Below, piece after piece: positions 33,061-41,700 of a stretch of DNA of 64,000 nucleotides. Under the pieces are notes generated by a model. That model saw only the letters and a program-made list of their open reading frames with translations, was not told where the DNA came from and did not search any database. The stretch covers positions 47,360-111,359 of the forward strand of contig DAOPZY010000004.1 of assembly GCA_035353615.1 (NCBI GenBank), in the 5' to 3' direction. Position numbers and translations under genes: made by a program. Within the stretch, counting starts at the first letter, position 1. Each line of letters opens with the position of its first letter. Origin of the DNA: CAXXOK01 sp035353615 (GTDB taxonomy: Bacteria; Bacillota; Clostridia; Christensenellales; Aristaeellaceae).

Positions 33061-34137
33061 ATGGAACCGAAATATCAATCCGTAGCCGACAGCCTTCGGC
33101 ACGATATCGCAACCAGCATGTATAAAGATGGCGACGCGCTGTTAACGGAAGCGGAACTGAAATTGAAATTTGGCGTCAGCCGGCAAACCGTTCGGCAGGC
33201 GATTTCTCTTTTGGAAAACGACGGGCTGGTGATCCGCCGCCGCGGAAGCGGTACCTATGTGAGCCACGGCGCCCGAAAACACAGCGGCATGCTCAGTGTG
33301 GGCGTAATTACCACCTATATAACAGACTATATTTTCCCAAGCATCGTGCGCGGCGTTGAAAGCGTTTTATCTGCTGAAAGCTGCATCATGAGCCTTTCGG
33401 CCACTTATAACCGCGCCGACCACGAGCGTTCTCTGCTGCAGCGGATTTTGGATACGCCACTGGACGGTTTGATTATTGAGGGCACCAAAACTGCCCTGCC
33501 CAACCCAAACACGGGCCTGTACGAAAAGCTTTGGGAGCGCAACATTCCGTTTGTGTTTATCAACGGGTACTATCCGCAGTTGCCCAAGACGGTTTACGTG
33601 GTGACCGACGATGTGGCGGGCGGCCGCATGGCGGCAGCTTACCTGGCTGAGCGGGGCTTTACCCACATTGGCGGTATTTTCAAAAGCGACGATATGCAGG
33701 GGCATTTGCGGTATCAGGGTTTCTCGGCGGAGCTTCAGGAGCGCGGCCTTCGTCTGCGGGACGAAACCGTGTGCTGGTTTTCCACCGAAAACAAAAAGCG
33801 CTTCCTGCGCGATGAAACCGGCGCGGACTTTATCCGCAGCCTTCAGCATGGCATGGACGCCGTGGTGTGCTACAATGACGAAATCGCAATGGAACTGATG
33901 GACGTGCTTTCGGAGCTGAACCTGTCCATACCGGAAGATGTATCGCTGGTAAGCTTTGACAACAGCGCCTATGCCAGCGTCTGCTACCCCAAGCTGACCA
34001 CCCTCGCCCACCCGAAAGATGAGTTCGGCCGCGTTGCCGCCGAAAAGCTGCTGAACATGATCGCCGGCAAGCAGGAAACCAGCACCGTGTTACCCTGGAC
34101 GATCATTGAGCGGGACAGCGTGCGCGCGCGGCCCTGA
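33061..34137 (+). CDS. araR: Arabinose-responsive repressor AraR (GntR-LacI chimera)
   Basis: 358 residues. Residues 1-70 are a GntR-type winged helix (KYQSVADSLRHDIATSMYKDGDALLTEAELKLKFGVSRQTVRQAI..LLENDGLVIRRRGSGTYV). Residues ~78-355 are a LacI/periplasmic-binding-like sensor (VGVITTYITDYIFPSIVRGVE; DGLIIEGTK; VVTDDVAGGRMAAAYLAERGFTHIGGIFK; VSLVSFDNSAYA). This chimera is the AraR architecture of Bacillus, which releases DNA on binding L-arabinose. ATG 33061 with GGGAG upstream. AraR-like boxes lie at its own promoter and at araB. Confidence 0.93.
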   Translation: MEPKYQSVADSLRHDIATSMYKDGDALLTEAELKLKFGVSRQTVRQAISLLENDGLVIRRRGSGTYVSHGARKHSGMLSVGVITTYITDYIFPSIVRGVESVLSAESCIMSLSATYNRADHERSLLQRILDTPLDGLIIEGTKTALPNPNTGLYEKLWERNIPFVFINGYYPQLPKTVYVVTDDVAGGRMAAAYLAERGFTHIGGIFKSDDMQGHLRYQGFSAELQERGLRLRDETVCWFSTENKKRFLRDETGADFIRSLQHGMDAVVCYNDEIAMELMDVLSELNLSIPEDVSLVSFDNSAYASVCYPKLTTLAHPKDEFGRVAAEKLLNMIAGKQETSTVLPWTIIERDSVRARP

Positions 34138-34561
34138 GAACCGTAAGCGTTTACCAATCGCCCTCCCTGCCGCCCCATACTGTAAGCATTGGCGGGCGGC
34201 TGCAACTCCGCCTGATTTGCGCTTGAGAAGTGCTCAAAAATGAGTTTGCCGGGTTTTACCCATCCGCGTCGCCATTGGGCCTTGTCCCTGTTTTCGGTTC
34301 ATGTTTTAAAATCTCTCCCTGATGATCTGATTCCGTAAAACCCAACAGCACAAGGTTTCGAGGGCAGGAAGTCCCTGCTGCAAATTGTAAAAGATGTGCG
34401 ATGACGGTTTGCCGCTCGCTTCGTTGCCTTGTGAACTGTTCGCGCGCGTTGATTCCGATGCTGTAGCCTCATGGATTAAAAGCCACTCCAAGCTCTGCCA
34501 AGGGTTTCACCCTCGGAATCCGTCAGGGGATTTTTCCGTAACGCACCTTTCAAACAGTCTG
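34138..34561 (+). other. Gap between araR and the araB terminator/promoter, no gene seen
   Basis: About 420 bases. An imperfect GCCGCCC...GGGCGGC dyad (34170-34200) may end the araR transcript. Around 34395-34460, read on the minus strand, AAGCGAGCGGCAAA resembles the tail of the dispersed repeat at 37.4 and 54.7 kb, but weakly. No ORF looks genuine. Confidence 0.4.
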
Positions 34562-34588
34562 GCGGCAGGAAGAACCTGCCGCTTTTTC
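34562..34588 (+). terminator. Intrinsic terminator upstream of araB
   Basis: GCGGCAGG-aagaa-CCTGCCGC followed by TTTTT. It isolates araBD from upstream transcription, so araB depends on its own promoter. Confidence 0.82.
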
Positions 34589-34611
34589 ATAAAAAAACGA
34601 CCTGTTTACCC

Positions 34612-34640
34612 TTGATACTCATCGTGATTTATGCTATGAT
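34612..34640 (+). promoter_or_regulatory. Promoter of araBD
   Basis: TTGATA (34612-34617), 17-base spacer, TATGAT (34635-34640). Transcription should start near 34647, directly at the AraR box. Confidence 0.82.
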
Positions 34641-34650
34641 TTACTTATCA

Positions 34651-34664
34651 TTGGTACGTACAAC
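34651..34664 (+). promoter_or_regulatory. AraR operator overlapping the araB start site
   Basis: TTGGTACGTACAAC is a near-perfect palindrome around GTACGTAC and matches the AraR consensus. Its place at about +5 to +18 fits repression by blocking RNA polymerase. Confidence 0.78.
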
Positions 34665-34701
34665 TTCGGATGCGCCGGAGGAACATGAAGGAGGTTATTT
34701 C

Positions 34702-36363
34702 ATGAGCAAATATACCATCGGGGTTGATTACGGCACGCTGAGCGGCCGCGCTGTGCTGATCGAGGTTGGCACCGGCAGGGAAATCGCGGCCGACGTGTAC
34801 GAATATCCCCACGCGGTCATGGATACCCAGCTGCCCAGCGGCCGCAAACTCGGTCAGGATTGGGCGCTGCAACACCCGCAGGATTATGTGGATGTGCTGA
34901 CTCGCACCATCCCCAATGTAATGAAAGCATCCGGCGTGGCCCCTGCCGATGTGATCGGTATCGGTACGGATTTTACGGCTTGCACAGTTTTGCCGGTGAA
35001 GCACGACGGCACCCCGCTTTGTTTTTTACCGGAATTTGAGCAGACGCCCCATGCCTACGTTAAGCTTTGGAAGCACCATGCCGCGCAGGACAAGGCCAAC
35101 AAGCTCAATGAAATCGCCACCGCGCGCTCGGAGCAGTGGTTGCAGAACTACGGCGGCAAAATCAGCAGCGAATGGCTTTTCCCAAAGCTCTGGCAGATTT
35201 TGGACGAAGCGCCCGAAGTGTACGCCGCCATGGACGATTTTGTAGAAGCCGCCGATTGGATCGTGTGGCAGCTAACCGGCGTGCAGACCCGCAATTCCTG
35301 CTGCGCGGGCTACAAAGCCATGTACAACAAAACCACCGGTTATCCGGACAAAGCCTTCTTTAAGGCGCTGGACCCCCGCATGGAAAACGTGATCGCGGAC
35401 AAGCTTTCCTGCCCGGTGACCCCGCTTGGGCAAAAAGCCGGCGCATTGACCCCCGCCATGGCGGAAAAGCTCGGCCTGAATGCCGGGATCGCGGTATCCA
35501 TCGGCAATGTGGACGCGCATGTGTGCGTACCCGCAGTCGGGATTGATGCGCCGGGCAAAATGCTCGCCATCATGGGCACCTCCACCTGCCATATGATGAT
35601 GGGCACCGAGGAGCATCAGGTGCCCGGTATGTGCGGCGTTGTACAGGATGGCATCATGCCCGGTTTTGCCGGTTATGAAGCCGGGCAAAGCTGCGTGGGC
35701 GATCACTTCGCCTGGTTTGTGGACAACTGCTGTCCGGCGGCTTATGTCGAAGCGGCCAAGGCAAAGGGCCAGAACGCGCATCAGTACCTGACCGAGCTTG
35801 CCGCAAAACAAAAGGTTGGCGAGCACGGTCTGGTCGCGCTGGACTGGTGGAACGGCAACCGAAGCGTTTTGGTGGATGTGGATTTGACCGGCCTGATGCT
35901 GGGCATGACGCTGCAAACCAAGCCCGAGGATATGTACCGCGCCCTGATCGAAGCCACTGCCTACGGCACGCGCATGATTATCGAAAACTACCGCGAGCAT
36001 GGCGTGGCTGTGGAAGCCTTCTTCGCCAGCGGCGGCATCAGCCAGAAAAACCCGATGATGATGCAGATTTATGCCGATGTGTTAAACATGGATATCAAAA
36101 TTGCCGGCACCGCGCAAGGCCCCGCACTGGGTAGCGCCATTTTTGCCGCAGTGGCGGCCGGCAGTGCCGTGGGCGGCTACGACAATGTATTTGACGCCGC
36201 GCGGGATATGGGTCAGGTGAAGGATGTGGTTTACCACCCGATCGCCGAAAACGCCAAGGTGTACGACCGGCTGTTTGCGGAGTACCGCGTGCTTCACGAT
36301 TACTTTGGCCGCGGCGCCAACGATGTCATGAAATGTCTGAAAGGCATCAAAACGCAGGCATAA
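34702..36363 (+). CDS. araB: Ribulokinase
   Basis: Phosphorylates L-ribulose, second step of L-arabinose use. 553-residue FGGY-family kinase: N-terminal phosphate loop YTIGVDYGTLSGRAVLIEV, IGTDFTACTVLPV, a substrate stretch WLQNYGGKISSEWLFPKLWQI, C-terminal LAIMGTSTCHMMMG and EAFFASGGISQKNPMMMQIYADVL. ATG at 34702 has AAGGAGG seven bases upstream. Under AraR control and co-transcribed with araD 64 bases downstream; araA is not in the window. Confidence 0.97.
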   Translation: MSKYTIGVDYGTLSGRAVLIEVGTGREIAADVYEYPHAVMDTQLPSGRKLGQDWALQHPQDYVDVLTRTIPNVMKASGVAPADVIGIGTDFTACTVLPVKHDGTPLCFLPEFEQTPHAYVKLWKHHAAQDKANKLNEIATARSEQWLQNYGGKISSEWLFPKLWQILDEAPEVYAAMDDFVEAADWIVWQLTGVQTRNSCCAGYKAMYNKTTGYPDKAFFKALDPRMENVIADKLSCPVTPLGQKAGALTPAMAEKLGLNAGIAVSIGNVDAHVCVPAVGIDAPGKMLAIMGTSTCHMMMGTEEHQVPGMCGVVQDGIMPGFAGYEAGQSCVGDHFAWFVDNCCPAAYVEAAKAKGQNAHQYLTELAAKQKVGEHGLVALDWWNGNRSVLVDVDLTGLMLGMTLQTKPEDMYRALIEATAYGTRMIIENYREHGVAVEAFFASGGISQKNPMMMQIYADVLNMDIKIAGTAQGPALGSAIFAAVAAGSAVGGYDNVFDAARDMGQVKDVVYHPIAENAKVYDRLFAEYRVLHDYFGRGANDVMKCLKGIKTQA

Positions 36364-36427
36364 CCGTCAATTCAAGGTGGGCGGCGGGGAGACCCGCCGT
36401 TCCTCATCCTGTATGGGAGGCAACACT

Positions 36428-37129
36428 GTGTTAGAAGTACTCAAACAGATCGTCTATCGGGCAAACATGCTTTTACCGGAACACCATCTGGTCACATTCA
36501 CCTGGGGCAATGTATCGGGCATCGACCGTGAAGCCGGGTTGTTTGTCATTAAGCCGTCCGGCGTACCCTACGAAGCCCTTTCGCCGGAGGATATGGTCGT
36601 GATGGACCTCAACGGTAAAAAAGTGGAAGGCAAGCTGAACCCTTCCAGCGACACCCCCACGCACGTGGAGCTTTACAACCGCTTTACGAGCATCGGCGGC
36701 ATTGTGCACACCCACAGCCGTTGGGCTACCATTTGGGCGCAGGCCGGCCGGGAAATTCCGGCGTACGGCACAACGCACGCGGACTATATCTACGGCCCTG
36801 TGCCGATTACCCGCTCGCTCACAGAGGAAGAAGTCAAGCGCGCCTACGAGCTGGAAACCGGCAAGGTAATCGCATCCCACTTTGAGGATTGCAACCTGGA
36901 CACCAAGGCCGTCCCCTGCGTGCTGGTGCGTAACCACGGCCCGTTTGCCTGGGGCAAGGACGCGATGGAAGCCGTGCATAACGCCGTTGTGCTGGAGGAA
37001 GTGGCCATGATGGCCTGGCACACCGAGGCGCTTCCCATTGCGCAACCCCGGGAGGACATGCCCGAATATCTGAAAGAAAAGCACTATCAGCGCAAACACG
37101 GCCCCAACGCCTATTACGGCCAGAAATAG
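36428..37129 (+). CDS. araD: L-ribulose-5-phosphate 4-epimerase
   Basis: Converts L-ribulose-5-phosphate to D-xylulose-5-phosphate, feeding the pentose phosphate pathway. 233-residue class II aldolase fold: TWGNVSGID, IKPSGVPYE, metal-binding H94 and H96 in IVHTHSRWAT, a third ligand histidine in the VRNHGPFAWG region, and the C-terminal HGPNAYYGQK. GTG at 36428 has GGGAGG seven bases upstream. Last gene of the araBD unit; terminators follow. Confidence 0.96.
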   Translation: MLEVLKQIVYRANMLLPEHHLVTFTWGNVSGIDREAGLFVIKPSGVPYEALSPEDMVVMDLNGKKVEGKLNPSSDTPTHVELYNRFTSIGGIVHTHSRWATIWAQAGREIPAYGTTHADYIYGPVPITRSLTEEEVKRAYELETGKVIASHFEDCNLDTKAVPCVLVRNHGPFAWGKDAMEAVHNAVVLEEVAMMAWHTEALPIAQPREDMPEYLKEKHYQRKHGPNAYYGQK

Positions 37130-37265
37130 CACGCTGTAAAACGGAAGCATGGCCCCGCCTGCGCGTTATGAACCTACCCCCTTGGCATTCGGTTCGTTTC
37201 GCAACTTTCAAAAACGCGCTTTTTGCTTGTGTTGTTGACTGCTACCTGTTCACATCTGCATATGA

Positions 37266-37305
37266 AAAAACAGGAGCTTGGGAAAAAGCCTTCGCTCCTG
37301 TTTTT
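37266..37305 (+). terminator. Terminator of araBD
   Basis: ACAGGAGC and GCTCCTGT arms with a 16-base loop, preceded by A-run and followed by TTTTT, so it can act on both strands. Confidence 0.82.
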
Positions 37306-37317
37306 CTGTTCCAAAAG

Positions 37318-37340
37318 GCCGGTGGCAGATTGCCACCGGC
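37318..37340. terminator. Second hairpin behind araD
   Basis: Perfect 10-bp arms GCCGGTGGCA / TGCCACCGGC with a 3-base loop. Read on the minus strand it is followed by CTTTTGG, so it may end transcripts from the methyltransferase side. Confidence 0.65.
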
Positions 37341-37371
37341 GCCGTTTGTTAACGAATTGAAATTAAGGTTA

Positions 37372-37570
37372 GGCCGTTCGCCTCATAGCCCGTTGGGGTT
37401 CAGACCGTTGACAAACCGAATGGAGTCCATCAGCCGCACCACATTGTGCCTTCGGCGCTTGTGGCGCTTATGTTGAATGTGTTGCTAAATATGGCCTCCG
37501 GCGGGCAAGGGGCAACGCCGATGCGCCCCGCAAGGGCTTTGCCCTTGGCCCATTTACGCTGCGGCGAGGG
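37372..37570 (-). repeat. Dispersed ~199-bp repeat, copy B
   Basis: Read on the minus strand this segment aligns end to end with 54740-54938 (+). Shared blocks include CTTGCCCG-CGGAGGCC, GCAACACAT, ACAAG-GCC-AAGGCACAA, GCGGCTGATGG and ATGAGGCGA-CGGC. No ORF is conserved. It lies between the araD terminators and the methyltransferase gene. Confidence 0.75.
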
Positions 37571-37612
37571 TCTTACGGCAGGTTGGCCAATGGCGGTCAT
37601 CACCGACACCCT

Positions 37613-38230
37613 TCATTGCGCTTTTTCGGTTTCCGCCGCGTCCAGCGCTTTCCACGCAATGCCTACGCCGTGCAGCAAATCGGTGCGCTGCCAGGTAAGC
37701 TGCGTGAGGCCGAGGTTTTTCATCATGCTGAACAATTGGCCGCGCGCTTTGGGCCTGTGAAGCTCGTCATCCGTTTCCGGCCGAAAGATTGCGGCAATCT
37801 GCCGAAACGGCGCGGGTATGGTTTGAAAACCTACCAGCACCTGACCGCCCGGTTTAAGCACACGGAGAATCTCCCGCATGGCTGTTTCCGACAGCGGCGC
37901 GGTAATCATCTTCAGGTAAACCGAGTCAAACGTGTTTTCGCGCCACGGAATATCCTCCCGGGAGGCATAGACAATATCGGCATTCCGCAAGCGGGAACGC
38001 GCTTGCCGCACGCTTCCCATGTCATCGGAAACGCCGCAGATTTCGCATTCCATGTTGCGTTGCAAGTATTCCAGCATCAGGCCGCTACCCACCACGTAGG
38101 CGTCCAGCACCTTATCGCCGCGCTCGGCCATTGTCCAACGCAGCAGACCCTTCTCCAGCGCTGAAAGCCTTGGCTTCTTTTCAAGTGGGGGCCGGCGTGA
38201 GTACCGTTTACTTTGCGCCTTGGTAATCAT
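37613..38230 (-). CDS. Class I SAM-dependent methyltransferase
   Basis: 205 residues. The Rossmann pattern is degenerate: VLDAYVVGSGLMLEYLQ as motif I, CEICGVSDD as motif II, FDSVYLKMITAPL, then the clear LRVLKPGGQVLVGF motif of UbiE-type methyltransferases. The N-terminus is basic (SKRYSRRPPLEKKPR). Substrate unknown. Isolated gene whose promoter lies in the 80-base gap to the ABC permease. ATG 38230 is preceded by AAAAGGGGTG. Confidence 0.85.
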   Translation of the reverse strand: MITKAQSKRYSRRPPLEKKPRLSALEKGLLRWTMAERGDKVLDAYVVGSGLMLEYLQRNMECEICGVSDDMGSVRQARSRLRNADIVYASREDIPWRENTFDSVYLKMITAPLSETAMREILRVLKPGGQVLVGFQTIPAPFRQIAAIFRPETDDELHRPKARGQLFSMMKNLGLTQLTWQRTDLLHGVGIAWKALDAAETEKAQ

Positions 38231-38312
38231 ACGTACACCCCTTTTTACTGCTCTTTACCAGTATATCACAGATTTAAGAAGAATGCACGTATTTATGTAA
38301 CAAATTTTTAAC

Positions 38313-39986
38313 TTAAATAGTCACTTCTTGTAAAATATAGCGTCTGGACGTTGCGCCAACCAGCCGTAACACAAGCAATACATCCGCAAGCAGCATCACC
38401 GCGCAAAGGATTGCCAGAGCGCCCGCCGAGGAAACGCCCAGCCATGTCAGGCCGTAATACAAGCCCGCCGCAAGCGCGATCAACCCCATGGCCCCAAACA
38501 TGGACAGCGCCGCGAAACCGTTTTGCTTGATGGCTTCCGTCTCGCTCTTCCAGCCAAATTTGGGGTGGTTCACATCCACCATCAGCGACGCAATGGCGGT
38601 GCCTGTGGAAAACAGCAGCGAGGCGAAAAAGCCAATCGCAATTTGCCACTGAAACGCGGGCAGCAGGAAGAACAGCAGGATCGCCATGGGCAACGCGCAA
38701 ATCAGGTTGATGGTTAAGCCCATCAGCAGTTTGGCAAGCAGCTGTATTTGCGGCTGCACCGGCAGCGTGCGGTAAAACTCGTGCCGTTTGCCCTCGCGGG
38801 ATACCGCGGTGGATACCGCCATGTTCATGCTGTTGGTAAACGCCAGCACGCCCGTAACAATGGCGGCAATCAGCGCTTTGGGCAGCAACGCCATCGCCAT
38901 GGGCAACAGCGCCAGCTCGCTTGCGCCGCTCCCCGCGCCAAAAACCATGGCTGCCGCGATCACCGGGAACATGATGGCCCCGGTCAAGCTGTTCATCGCG
39001 TAAATAGGCACAATGAAGATTTCCCGAAGTTCCCGGCGGTAAAGTGCAACCAGCGGTGAACGCGCGCCCTGTTTGGTGACGCGTTTTTTTGCCGCAGCGT
39101 TCATACGGGTCAACGCTTCGCTTTGTCGAATCGCCAGCCGTTGATAAGCCCCGCCTAAAATCGTCACGACCAGCCCAAGCGCCGCCAGATTGAGTGCCGC
39201 GAAACCCACCCACAGCAACGCCGCCGTCATTCCCGAGCCTGTGAGCGCCTCCGTAAACCAATGAATGGGAGGGTACAGACCCGCAAACAAATCCAGCACC
39301 TGCCGCTGTTTCAGCACCAGCTGAAGCATGACCACGTTCATATCCTTTTCGGAGGAGGACATGGAAAGCTGCATCTCCGCCCACATAAACGCCATCAGAA
39401 ATAACATCCCCATGATGACCGTCAGCGCTTCCCGCCGTTTCCACAGCGCGGAAACACGGATCAGCAGGAAAGAAAGCACGGTCACCACCGCGATGGGCAC
39501 CATCGGGATCATCAGCGTAAGCAGAATCGCGTTGGTGTAGTAGAAAACACCCATACCCTGCCCAATGCCGTAAAGTAACAGCACCGGCAGGCAAATCGCC
39601 AGCGCAATGCCCGCCTCGCCCAGCCAGATGCGAATGAGCTTCGCGCTCAGCAATGCCCGGGACGAAATCGGCAGTGCCGAAACAAACAGCACATCTTTGG
39701 AAAAAAACAGTTCATTAAAAATGTAGAAAAAGCTGGTGATGACCGTCAGCAGCGTGCAAAGCACACCCGTGAGGGCCAGCATCGTCTGCGGCTCGCCTAG
39801 TTGGTCAAACGCGCCGTACATAAAGTATTCCAGAATGGCCAGCATCCCGTACAGCATCACGGCCAGCAGCGCAAAACCAATATAGCCCAGCACCGTTTTC
39901 ACTTTCGACCGGCTTTTGCTGCTGTGGGAAAAGGGATTCCATGACGCAATCCGCTGCCGGATCAACAGTTTCAGATACGGAAGCAT
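38313..39986 (-). CDS. ABC exporter permease, large ABC-2-like
   Basis: 557-residue membrane protein with about 12 helices in two halves separated by a cytoplasmic region (~285-320, RQSEALTRMNAAAKKRVTKQGARSPLVALYRRELREIF). N-terminal cytoplasmic stretch LLIRQRIASWNPFSHSSKSRSKVK. This fits the duplicated permeases paired with one ATPase in Firmicute exporters. It follows the ATPase gene with only 3 bases between. Cargo unknown; lipid, peptide or drug export are possible. Confidence 0.82.
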   Translation of the reverse strand: MLPYLKLLIRQRIASWNPFSHSSKSRSKVKTVLGYIGFALLAVMLYGMLAILEYFMYGAFDQLGEPQTMLALTGVLCTLLTVITSFFYIFNELFFSKDVLFVSALPISSRALLSAKLIRIWLGEAGIALAICLPVLLLYGIGQGMGVFYYTNAILLTLMIPMVPIAVVTVLSFLLIRVSALWKRREALTVIMGMLFLMAFMWAEMQLSMSSSEKDMNVVMLQLVLKQRQVLDLFAGLYPPIHWFTEALTGSGMTAALLWVGFAALNLAALGLVVTILGGAYQRLAIRQSEALTRMNAAAKKRVTKQGARSPLVALYRRELREIFIVPIYAMNSLTGAIMFPVIAAAMVFGAGSGASELALLPMAMALLPKALIAAIVTGVLAFTNSMNMAVSTAVSREGKRHEFYRTLPVQPQIQLLAKLLMGLTINLICALPMAILLFFLLPAFQWQIAIGFFASLLFSTGTAIASLMVDVNHPKFGWKSETEAIKQNGFAALSMFGAMGLIALAAGLYYGLTWLGVSSAGALAILCAVMLLADVLLVLRLVGATSRRYILQEVTI

Positions 39987-39989
39987 GGC

Positions 39990-40718
39990 TTACGCCTCCT
40001 TTTCCGTCAGGTTGAGGAACAAATCTTCCAGGGTTGCCGCGCTGTCCAGCTTCATCAGCTTTTCCGGTTCTCCCTTGGCAATCAGCTTGCCCTGACGGAT
40101 GATCCCGATTTCATCGCAGAGCCTCTCGGCTACATCCAGCACATGGGTGGAAAAGAACACGGTTTTTCCGCTTTCGCAGTAGGCGCGCATTTCCTGTTTG
40201 AGCGCGTGCATGCTGGCCGGGTCCAACCCTACCATGGGTTCGTCCAAAATCCAGATTTGCGGCTTGTGAATCAGCGAGCCGATAATCTGGAGTTTTTGCT
40301 TCATGCCGTGGGAATAGCTCCGGATTTGCTGCTGAACCGCGTTTTCCAGCTCAAACATCGCAAGATACTTGTCCATCTGTTCCTTGCGCTGCGCTTCGCT
40401 CACCTGGTACAGGTCCGCCAAAAAACGCAGGTATTCCATCCCCGTAAGCCGTTCGAACATTTCAAACGTGTCCGGTACAAAGCCAAACATCCGCTTGGCC
40501 TGAATCGGGTCTTTCAGAAGCTCGATGTTTTCAAGCCAAATTTGCCCCTCGTCCGGGTTGAGAATCCCGGTCATCATTTTAATTGTGGTGGTTTTACCCG
40601 CGCCGTTCGGGCCTAAAAAACCGAACACCTTTCCCCCATCGATTTCAAGGCAAAGATCATCCACAGCCTTAACCGCGCCCCCGGCGTATTTCTTGGTGAC
40701 ATGCTCAAAGCGGATCAT
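39990..40718 (-). CDS. ABC exporter ATP-binding protein
   Basis: 242-residue ATPase of the ABC-2/CcmA-like class: Walker A GPNGAGKTT, Q-loop GFVPDTFEMFERLTG, signature YSHGMKQKLQIIG, Walker B IWILDEPMVGLDP, H-loop FFSTHVLD. ATG at 40718 has GGAGG five bases upstream. Pairs with the large permease downstream. A weak promoter (ATGACA-18-TAATAT) lies around 40750-40780 on the minus strand. Confidence 0.92.
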   Translation of the reverse strand: MIRFEHVTKKYAGGAVKAVDDLCLEIDGGKVFGFLGPNGAGKTTTIKMMTGILNPDEGQIWLENIELLKDPIQAKRMFGFVPDTFEMFERLTGMEYLRFLADLYQVSEAQRKEQMDKYLAMFELENAVQQQIRSYSHGMKQKLQIIGSLIHKPQIWILDEPMVGLDPASMHALKQEMRAYCESGKTVFFSTHVLDVAERLCDEIGIIRQGKLIAKGEPEKLMKLDSAATLEDLFLNLTEKEA

Positions 40719-41004
40719 ACAAACCTCCTGCAATTTCCGTTCATATTACGGCATTGGTATCCCGACTGTCATGCCCCGTCCATCGGCTGGAAACCGCGCC
40801 GCAAAAGTCGAATGCTCCCGTGGCGATGCTCTGCGGTCAGGCTTTCACAGCGTTTTGCCCGCGTAAACAGCCTCACTCAGCATTTTTCCGGCGAAGTCCA
40901 TTCATCAGGGCCCTGCGCGCGGCATCCACGCCGCGCCCCGCGGGCCTTCGCGTTCTGGTGGCTATTTGGCGCGCTTTCCAAACGTCAAGGTACCACTTTC
41001 AAAC
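40719..41004. other. Gap holding the ABC exporter promoter, no gene seen
   Basis: About 285 bases between the ABC ATPase start and the V-ATPase terminator. Apart from the weak promoter mentioned with the ATPase, nothing stands out. Confidence 0.4.
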
Positions 41005-41035
41005 GAAAAAAGGAAGCGGAATTGCTCCACTTCCT
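41005..41035 (-). terminator. Terminator of the V-type ATPase operon
   Basis: Minus strand GGAAGTGGA-gcaat-TCCGCTTCC (one G-U pair) followed by TTTTTT, 17 bases after the ntpD stop. Confidence 0.85.
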
Positions 41036-41052
41036 CGTTTCTTTGTTTCATT

Positions 41053-41700
41053 TCAGCCTTTTTCCGCGCGTTGCTCAATCATATTCTTGACCTTCATCAA
41101 CCGGGTCAGGCTGCCGCGCTCGTTTTCGTCCAGCTTCATGGCAATAAAGCGGATTGTTTCCTGAAACTGCGGAATCATCACATATTCCAGCGCGTTCACG
41201 CGCCGGCGGGTTTTCTCGATTTCGTCCGCCAGCAGGTTGCAGGCTTTTTCCACTTCGGCCAGGTGGATCATCTTGGGCAACAGGTCGGCAAGGCTTTCTA
41301 TCGCGCCGTCCAGTTGGGCGGAGGTTTCGGCCAAACCGTAACTGAGAGTGGTTTGCGTGTGTTCCTCCGTGGTTGTCAGCGTCGGAACGCGCACGCTCAG
41401 GATGCTTCGGACGCCCATGTCCACGCCGATGCTCCTCGCGGGGCACAGCAGGGCCTCCTCCATCATTTCCGGCTCAATCACGGCGCGCGCCATCGCAAAA
41501 TTGCCCAAAGCGGCGGCAAGCTCCGTTTCCACTTCCTGACGCAGGCGGTGATTTTCCCGCACCAGCAGGATAAACTGGCGCACCATTTCATCACGCTTAT
41601 CCTTGAGCAGCTTATGCCCGCGCACCGCGGTCACCAGCCTGCGCTTGATCCGCGTCAGCTCCATCCGGGTCGGGTTCACGCGCAGGGCGCTTGTAGCCAT
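41053..41700 (-). CDS. ntpD: V-type ATPase subunit D
   Basis: Central shaft of the V1 motor, equivalent to gamma of F1. 215 residues, two long helices: VNPTRMELTRIKRRLVTAVRGHKLLKDKRDEMVRQF at the start and LADEIEKTRRRVNALEYVMIPQFQETIRFIAMKLDENERG at the end, both family hallmarks. Overlaps the ntpB stop by one base. Last gene of the operon. Confidence 0.96.
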   Translation of the reverse strand: MATSALRVNPTRMELTRIKRRLVTAVRGHKLLKDKRDEMVRQFILLVRENHRLRQEVETELAAALGNFAMARAVIEPEMMEEALLCPARSIGVDMGVRSILSVRVPTLTTTEEHTQTTLSYGLAETSAQLDGAIESLADLLPKMIHLAEVEKACNLLADEIEKTRRRVNALEYVMIPQFQETIRFIAMKLDENERGSLTRLMKVKNMIEQRAEKG

